11,115 nucleotides of DNA from Caldilineaceae bacterium (GTDB lineage Bacteria; Chloroflexota; Anaerolineae; Caldilineales; Caldilineaceae), in the NCBI GenBank assembly GCA_028819675.1, contig JAPPKT010000350.1:1-11115 (forward strand), written 5' to 3'. Position numbers and translations under genes: made by a program. This document shows, piece after piece, positions 6,452-11,115 of the stretch; position 1 is the first letter of the stretch, and every line of letters starts with the position of its first letter. The notes below the pieces were generated by a model. The model did not search any database. It was not told the DNA's origin and worked only from the letters and a program-made list of their open reading frames with translations.

Positions 6452-7204
6452 TCACGAAGCCTCAGCCTCCTCCACCTTCCCCAGAAACGCCTGCCCGCCC
6501 GACGCAACCCAGGCCGCCCACCCCGTCAACACAAATCGCGCCCCAATCTGCAAATAGTGCCCAACATTCGCGTCCGTCACCAGCGTCCCGGCCGTCCTTC
6601 CCGCCGCCACGATCTGCTCCAGCGCCTTGTCAATCGTCGCCAGCACCTCCGGATGTCCCCCGCCGCCGAGATACCCCATCGACTGTGCCAGGTCGCTCGG
6701 CGCCACAAAGAACACGTCAATGTGGTCCACCGTCAGAATCTCGGCCAGGTTGTTGACCGCCGCGATATCCTCGATCAGAATAACCACCAGCGTCTCGTCG
6801 TTGGCCCGGTCAAAGTAGTCCGGCACCCCGTATCCCTGCCGGCTCGTGTACATGCCCCGATTGCCTGCCGGATGGAACTTCGCCGCGTTGACAACCGCCT
6901 GCGCCTCCTCCTTCGTATTCACGTGCGGAACCACGATCCCCTGCGCCCCCAGATCAAACGTACGGTAGATGATCCCCTCATTGTTCCGGTTCACCCGCAC
7001 AACCGATGTCATGCCCCAGAGGTCGCAGGCTCGCGTCAGATCCGGAATGTCACCGTAATCCACCGGGCCGTGCTCCCCTTCAAGCCAGATCGCATCGAAC
7101 CCCAGTGGCCCCAGCTGATCAATCATGTCCGTGGAGTTGTTACCTGAGAGGCAGACAACCGGCTCGCCCCGTTCCAGCTTGTGCTTGGCTCTGTTCTCTC
7201 GCAT
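6452..7204 (-). CDS. HpcH/HpaI-family aldolase
   Basis: A 250-residue (beta/alpha)8-barrel aldolase of normal family length. Motifs in order are: LEGEHGPVDY (41-50), with H45 the catalytic base (the usual DxEHG aspartate is E42 here); SVVRVN (67-72), with R70 binding the pyruvyl carboxylate; HPAGNRG (111-117); ILIED (142-146), with metal ligand E145; and VAPSDLAQSMG (167-177), with metal ligand D171. The family makes retro-aldol cleavages of 2-keto-3-deoxy sugar acids or 4-hydroxy-2-oxo acids to pyruvate plus an aldehyde, using a divalent metal. The frame is open up to 7264, but an AAGGAGAG site 10 nt before the ATG at 7204 fixes the start there. It is a single-gene unit with its own promoter and terminators on both sides. 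It could process uronate-derived keto-deoxy acids from the lyase pathway, but this is only inferred from proximity. Confidence 0.9.
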   Translation of the reverse strand: MRENRAKHKLERGEPVVCLSGNNSTDMIDQLGPLGFDAIWLEGEHGPVDYGDIPDLTRACDLWGMTSVVRVNRNNEGIIYRTFDLGAQGIVVPHVNTKEEAQAVVNAAKFHPAGNRGMYTSRQGYGVPDYFDRANDETLVVILIEDIAAVNNLAEILTVDHIDVFFVAPSDLAQSMGYLGGGGHPEVLATIDKALEQIVAAGRTAGTLVTDANVGHYLQIGARFVLTGWAAWVASGGQAFLGKVEEAEAS

Positions 7205-7214
7205 CGCTAAACGT

Positions 7215-7222
7215 CTCTCCTT
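7215..7222 (-). promoter_or_regulatory. Ribosome binding site that fixes the aldolase start
   Basis: AAGGAGAG on the minus strand, 10 nt before the ATG at 7204. The alternative ATG at 7264 has no such site and would lie upstream of the predicted transcript start. Confidence 0.75.
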
Positions 7223-7228
7223 CTGTCT

Positions 7229-7240
7229 GGATTTGAATCC
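7229..7240. promoter_or_regulatory. Palindrome in the aldolase leader, candidate operator
   Basis: The 12-bp dyad GGATT-TG-AATCC lies between the extended -10 box and the ribosome binding site. A repressor bound here would block early transcription. No matching regulator gene is in the window, so this is only a candidate. Confidence 0.25.
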
Positions 7241-7252
7241 ATCGAATGGGGG

Positions 7253-7261
7253 ATCATAGCA
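7253..7261 (-). promoter_or_regulatory. Extended -10 promoter of the aldolase gene
   Basis: The minus strand reads TGCTATGAT, an extended -10 element (TGn followed by TATGAT, one mismatch to TATAAT). No good -35 hexamer lies 16-18 nt upstream, as is common for extended -10 promoters. It sits between the terminator at 7297-7327 and the start at 7204, giving a leader of roughly 40 nt. Confidence 0.5.
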
Positions 7262-7296
7262 CAATTCTGCGGCCTAATCGGAAAAAGCTCAACTTA

Positions 7297-7327
7297 CGAA
7301 AAAGAGCGGCCCCACTTTTGGGGCCGC
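7297..7327 (-). terminator. Intrinsic terminator of the betaine-transport genes
   Basis: A GC-rich perfect 9-bp stem, GCGGCCCCA (7306-7314) and TGGGGCCGC (7319-7327), with a 4-nt loop. On the minus strand it is followed by TCTTTTTCGT. It is 46 nt past the stop of the last binding-protein gene and separates that unit from the aldolase promoter. Confidence 0.9.
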
Positions 7328-7373
7328 CCTGCTTGGTTCAGATTCACAGTCGTGCTGCGAAATGGCCTTTCGC

Positions 7374-8441
7374 TTACTCCGTAGGCCACCCCTCCGGGAT
7401 CTCATTCGCCGCAAGCGCTTCCGTAATGGATGCAGCTGCCTCTTCGGTCACCCACGCACTCCAGATGTCCGACCTGCTGTTCAGCCACCACAGAGCAGCG
7501 TCACTATTCGTGGCGTCACTGTTCGCACTCTGCCAGCGGGCCACCTCCTTATAGACTTCGATACTGAAGTCCCACGCTGTCAACATTGCAACGACGTCCG
7601 GCGCGCCGTCCACCAGGTCGGGATGGACCGCAACAAGCACGTCCGCGTCTTCGTATGCACAAGCTTTGTTCGATTCCCAGCACGCGTCGCTATAAGCCGG
7701 CTCTTCCAAACGGACTAGGTCCAGAATGAGAGCAGGGTCATTCGTGCCCCACTGGTATCCTATCCACGGTTCACCTTTCTCATATGCGCCGTAGAGGTCG
7801 GCGTTCAGTGCCGCCCCGTCTCCCGGGTTCACGACGTGTACATGGTCCTCCAGATCGTAGCCGGTGACCTGGGCCGCATTCACCTCTTCACAGGCCCAGC
7901 CGATTACGCACGAGACGATACGGGCTTTTCCTCCCGTCTCTGCGCTGGCAAACAGCTCCTTGAACTTTTCGTCCTTCAGGTCTTCCACACTATCCAGATC
8001 AGGGTACTCCTCCTGCAGATAGGCCGGAATGACAAAAAACGACTGCCAGTCCTTACCCAGGCTCGCGCCTAGCTCAACAACCTCACCGTTGCCCAGTGCC
8101 TCGTACCAGGCCTCATCCTGGTTCGGCAGCCAGATCTCCAGGGTTACGTGCGTGTCGCCTTTACGCAAGCCCTGGAACAGGGGCAAAGTAGAGCCAAAGA
8201 CGACATCCGTGGAATACCCATAGCCCTTCTCTACAATATACTGGGCGATACGGTTCTGGATCAGTGCACTGGTCCAGTTCAGGTCGCTGAATATAATCGT
8301 ATCGATCGTGGGTGCCGGGGCAGCCGCCTCCTCAGCTGGCGCACTCTCCGCAGCCGGCGCGCTTTGCCCCGCCGGCGCACACGCTCCCGCGACAAAGAGG
8401 ACAATCAGAGACAGTATAAGCAATCGATAGTGGACGCGCAT
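7374..8441 (-). CDS. ProX-type glycine betaine/proline substrate-binding lipoprotein (distal copy)
   Basis: A 355-residue lipoprotein. Residues 1-20 form a signal peptide ending in the lipobox VAGA-C21. An Ala/Pro/Glu-rich linker (22-45) follows, then the OpuAC-type ligand-binding domain (46-355). By comparison with E. coli ProX, the aromatic cage tryptophans are present as W104 (EIWLPN), W182 (GWAC) and W231 (YQWGTND). The ProX cysteine pair around the second tryptophan is kept (C178, C184), and a second pair, C254/C261, may form another disulfide. The protein should capture a quaternary-ammonium compatible solute outside the membrane and deliver it to the permease encoded upstream. The ATG is preceded by AGGAGAG with good spacing. 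It is about 76% identical to the next gene's product. The exact ligand (betaine, proline betaine, choline-like) is not fixed by sequence. Confidence 0.9.
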   Translation of the reverse strand: MRVHYRLLILSLIVLFVAGACAPAGQSAPAAESAPAEEAAAPAPTIDTIIFSDLNWTSALIQNRIAQYIVEKGYGYSTDVVFGSTLPLFQGLRKGDTHVTLEIWLPNQDEAWYEALGNGEVVELGASLGKDWQSFFVIPAYLQEEYPDLDSVEDLKDEKFKELFASAETGGKARIVSCVIGWACEEVNAAQVTGYDLEDHVHVVNPGDGAALNADLYGAYEKGEPWIGYQWGTNDPALILDLVRLEEPAYSDACWESNKACAYEDADVLVAVHPDLVDGAPDVVAMLTAWDFSIEVYKEVARWQSANSDATNSDAALWWLNSRSDIWSAWVTEEAAASITEALAANEIPEGWPTE

Positions 8442-9050
8442 GATTCTCTCCTATGGTTGTATGGTCAATGAAAGGCCGGCATCTGGAGCAAGCAGTCTCA
8501 CAAAGGGTGCAATTACTTTGGGCCTCTGACTAGGCACTCTCCGTACTTCAGTCCAATAGTAGCCGCAACTGGTCTCCGTATCGACGATTTTGCCCTGCCC
8601 AAAGGCGGGTTTCCTTCTCGACGGCGCCTTGCCGCCTTCAATCGGGTGAAGTCTTGCCCCGTTAGCCTTTCTTTAAGTTTGTACCCACCCAGGCAACGTC
8701 AAGCGCATAGACAAAATGCAAATCCAGGCCTTACAATCTTCTCGAAGAACGCCATGTCGGTGCCTTACCGGCTCGGATGTCCCGAGTGGGCGGAATCTTT
8801 TTTTCCGCGACCCTATGTTATCAGGCTTAAGACTGACGGTCAAACCGGTTTATCCGGGAACCCGTGCGTGTTTTGTCTCAGTCCAAGAGATCTGAAGACC
8901 TTTCTTGGCCGTGCTGGCCCGGTCCCCGGTCAGGTACAGTTGTCCGGGCCTGCAAGTCAGCCGGCCAACCCGGGGCGACAGCCAGCTACAAGCAACCGCG
9001 TGATCGGCTACCTGATTGACATGCGCAGACAGGCAACATGAAGAGCCAGC
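8442..9050. other. 609-bp gap between the two binding-protein genes
   Basis: I see no supported gene here. The one long frame (8646-9041, plus strand) has no ribosome binding site, recognisable motif or matching codon bias. The gap contains paired stems: CTCGG/CCGAG (8772-8786), GCGGAA/TTCCGC (8790-8808) and GGCCCGG/CCGGGCC (8916-8950). None has a T-run on the minus strand that would make a clear terminator. The length suggests that the distal binding-protein gene may have its own promoter here, but no convincing -35/-10 pair stands out. Confidence 0.5.
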
Positions 9051-10094
9051 CTACTCATCGGGCCAGCCATCAGGCACCTCGTTTTCTGCAAGCGCAGCCT
9101 CGATGGCCGCCGCCGCCTCCTCCGTGACCCAACCCCGCCAGATATCGACATTGCCGTTCAGCCACCACAACGCCGCATCATTTGAGCTGGCATCGCTGTT
9201 CCTATCCAACCAGGCAGCGACCCCGCGATACAATTCGATTCGGAAACCCCACGCCCGCAGCATCTCCACAACTTCCGGCGCCGCCTCGATCAGGTCCGGA
9301 TGCACCGCAACCACAATTGTAGCGTCTCTGTAAGCACAGGCCTTTGTCGTCGACCAGCACTCGTCGCTATGTGCTGGCTCCTCAAGCCGCACCAGGTCCA
9401 GAAGCAGCGCCGGGTCGTTCGTGCCCCACTGGTAGCCAAGCCAGGGCTTTCCTTTCTCGTACGCACCGTAAAGATCAGCGTTCAACGCCGCCCCGTCTCC
9501 CGGATTCATGACATGCACATGCTCTTCCAATCCGTAACCCTCGATCTGCGTCGCGTTCACCTCCTCACACGCCCACCCGATCACGCACGAGACCAACCGC
9601 GCCTTCCCGTCCGTCTCAGGAGTCGCAAACAGCGCCTTGAAACGCTCATCCTTCAGGTCCTCGACACTATCCAGGTCAGGATACTGCTCCTGCAGATACG
9701 CAGGAATGACGAAAGCCGACTGCCAGTCATTTCCCAGGCTCTTGCCGACCTCAACCACCTCCCCGTTCGCCTCCGCCTCATACCACGCCTCAATCTGGTT
9801 CGGCAGCCAGATTTCCAGGCTCACCTGGATATCCCCCCTGCGTAACCCCTGGAACAACGGCAAAGTGGCGCCGAACACCACATCAGTGGGATAACCATAC
9901 CCCACCTCAACGATATATTGGGCAATCCGATTCTGAATCTGGGCGCTCGGCCAGTTGTAGTCGGCGAAGACAATTGTTTCTATCGAGCTGGAAGGTCCAG
10001 CCGCCTCGCCTGAGGGACTCCGCTCCGCCGGCGCACAACCGGTGAAGGCAATTACGATGAAGAGGGCAATGAGTACTCGCCATTGAGTAGACAT
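9051..10094 (-). CDS. ProX-type glycine betaine/proline substrate-binding lipoprotein (proximal copy)
   Basis: A 347-residue paralogue of the distal copy. A signal peptide of about 19 residues ends at a weak lipobox (AFTG-C20). The linker is short and Ser/Gly-rich (21-37), unlike the distal copy, and the OpuAC-type domain covers 38-347. By hand alignment the two domains match over 310 residues without a gap, with about 75 differences. The cage tryptophans are W96, W174 and W223, and the cysteines C170, C176, C246 and C253 are all kept. An AGAGGAAA site lies about 10 nt before the ATG. The gene follows the permease gene by 134 nt on the same strand and is probably its primary partner. Substitutions cluster in the last third (around 245-335), which may tune ligand range or docking. 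Confidence 0.9.
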   Translation of the reverse strand: MSTQWRVLIALFIVIAFTGCAPAERSPSGEAAGPSSSIETIVFADYNWPSAQIQNRIAQYIVEVGYGYPTDVVFGATLPLFQGLRRGDIQVSLEIWLPNQIEAWYEAEANGEVVEVGKSLGNDWQSAFVIPAYLQEQYPDLDSVEDLKDERFKALFATPETDGKARLVSCVIGWACEEVNATQIEGYGLEEHVHVMNPGDGAALNADLYGAYEKGKPWLGYQWGTNDPALLLDLVRLEEPAHSDECWSTTKACAYRDATIVVAVHPDLIEAAPEVVEMLRAWGFRIELYRGVAAWLDRNSDASSNDAALWWLNGNVDIWRGWVTEEAAAAIEAALAENEVPDGWPDE

Positions 10095-10228
10095 CTTCAG
10101 TTTTCCTCTTTAAGTGGACAATTCAAACCAAATCTATGCCGGAGCAGGTACGGAACCCGACCCAGTCCGGCGAATGCAACACAATTGCGTCCCGGCGGTC
10201 AGGCAAACAGGGCAAGCTCCGCAAAAAC

Positions 10229-11115
10229 CTACCCCGCACTCCGCCTGTCCTGCTGCTCCTGCGCCACCGACTGCGTCAACCGGTCAATAATGATCGCCAG
10301 AAACACAATCGCCAGCCCCGCAATCGCACCGTTACCGGGCTGGTTCTTCTGCAACGCACGCAGCACATTGTCACCCAGCCCACCCGCGGCCACCATACTC
10401 GCAATCGTTACCATCGCCAGCGCCATCATCGTCGTCTGGTTAATCCCCGCCATGATCGTCGGCAGCGCCATCGGAATCTGCACCTTCATCAGCAGCTGAA
10501 ACGGCGTCGTCCCAAACGCATGCGCCGCCTCCACCGCCTCCGCCGACACCTGCCGGATCCCCAGATTGGTCAGCCGGATCACCGGCGGCACCGCGTAAAT
10601 CAGTGTGGCAAAGATGCCCGCCGGCTTCCCCAGCCCGAAAAACAGCAGCCCCGGCAGCAGATAAACAAAACTGGGCATCGTCTGCATCCCATCCAGAATC
10701 GGACGCATCAGATTGTCCGCCACCCGGTTGCGCGCCGCCAGCACCCCCAGCGGCAAACCGACCCCTACGGAAATCACAACCGCCACCACCATCAGCGCGA
10801 TCGTGTCAATCGTGTTATCCCACAAATCCATGAAGCCAACGAACAGCAGCGCGAACAAAGTGAACCCCACCATCCGCCAGCGCCCCACCGCATAAGCGAG
10901 GACCGCAAGTGCCGCCACCACCGCAGGCCACGGAATCCACTTCAACACATCCTCAATCGTTACCAGCGCATAAGCGACCGCGCTGCTCAGCCCGTCGAAA
11001 AGCCAGCTTATCTCTACCGTGATCCAGTCGACCCCATCGTCAATTGCCCCGCCAACAACTTCCCGCACCGTCTTCTCCAGCACAAGCGTACCGCCGTTGT
11101 CTGTCTCGACTTCGG
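10229..11115 (-). CDS. ABC transporter permease, ProW/OpuAB type (5' end outside window)
   Basis: A membrane permease of a glycine betaine/proline ABC importer. The part after a GTG at 11083 is 284 residues. The frame stays open for another 11 codons to the window edge, so the true start is probably beyond 11115. About seven or eight hydrophobic segments are visible, among them 53-67, 71-88, 95-117, 138-151, 155-170 and 218-236. The cytoplasmic EAA loop reads EAVEAAHAFGTTPFQLLMKV (182-201), followed by QIPMALPTIMAGINQTTMMA (202-221), both strongly characteristic of ProW/OpuAB. The AGGLG turn and the closing hydrophobic helix ending DRLTQ are also typical. It lies 134 nt upstream of the first binding-protein gene on the same strand. 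The cognate ATPase is not in the window and is expected just beyond the right edge. Confidence 0.93.
   Translation of the reverse strand, partial: EVETDNGGTLVLEKTVREVVGGAIDDGVDWITVEISWLFDGLSSAVAYALVTIEDVLKWIPWPAVVAALAVLAYAVGRWRMVGFTLFALLFVGFMDLWDNTIDTIALMVVAVVISVGVGLPLGVLAARNRVADNLMRPILDGMQTMPSFVYLLPGLLFFGLGKPAGIFATLIYAVPPVIRLTNLGIRQVSAEAVEAAHAFGTTPFQLLMKVQIPMALPTIMAGINQTTMMALAMVTIASMVAAGGLGDNVLRALQKNQPGNGAIAGLAIVFLAIIIDRLTQSVAQEQQDRRSAG

Noticed and set aside
6341..7147. 268-residue plus-strand frame opposite the aldolase
   Set aside because: It begins next to the terminator stem and is antisense to a gene with intact catalytic motifs. The translation is Arg/His/Pro-rich and has no family features.
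7205..7264. Upstream ATG at 7264 for the aldolase
   Set aside because: It adds 20 non-family residues and overlaps the predicted -10 box, while a strong ribosome binding site precedes the ATG at 7204.
8646..9041. 131-residue open frame on the plus strand between the two binding-protein genes
   Set aside because: No ribosome binding site, no recognisable motif, Pro/Arg/Ser-rich low-complexity translation, and opposite strand to the operon.
11081..11083. GTG at 11083 as the permease start
   Set aside because: The frame remains open to the window edge and no clear ribosome binding site precedes this GTG, so the gene is better treated as partial.

Overview
The window looks like accessory chromosomal DNA from a GC-rich bacterium, most likely a Chloroflexota member (Anaerolineae/Caldilineae type). 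This is inferred from the strong GCC/CTC codon bias, short interspersed hairpin repeats with a GTAGGGGCA core, and the gene families present. No rRNA, tRNA or marker gene is here to confirm the taxon.

Left region (1-4717), carbohydrate-type metabolism. A Gfo/Idh/MocA-family oxidoreductase (+) sits behind a hairpin repeat, a terminator-like stem-loop and an 81-bp array of 7-bp repeats. Converging on it is a tight two-gene minus-strand operon: a heparinase II/III-type polysaccharide lyase (true start 4717), then a DegT/DnrJ/EryC1/StrS PLP aminotransferase whose ATG follows the lyase stop after 3 nt. Together these could take up, cleave and remodel an amino- or uronic-acid-containing sugar; the substrate cannot be read from sequence.

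Middle (4718-7327). A 423-bp divergent intergenic region carries two further copies of the hairpin repeat. It is followed by a Fic-domain protein (+) with an intact HPFGDGNGR motif and an N-terminal auto-inhibitory motif. This gene is visibly less GC-rich than its neighbours and lacks a Shine-Dalgarno site, so it is probably acquired. Converging on it is an HpcH/HpaI-type aldolase (-) with its own extended -10 promoter, a strong RBS and a terminator.

Right (7297-11115), compatible-solute uptake. Reading leftward are a ProW/OpuAB-type permease (its 5' end leaves the window) and two tandem ProX-type substrate-binding lipoproteins. The two lipoproteins are about 76% identical over 310 ungapped residues, and a clear intrinsic terminator closes the set. 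All three tryptophans of the betaine-binding aromatic cage are conserved in both proteins. The ATPase of this ABC importer is presumably beyond the right edge.

I see no CRISPR array, transposase or clear phage gene. The most notable points are the structure-conserving hairpin repeats, the heptamer array abutting a gene start, the recent duplication of the binding protein with a 609-bp gap, and the compositionally foreign Fic gene.
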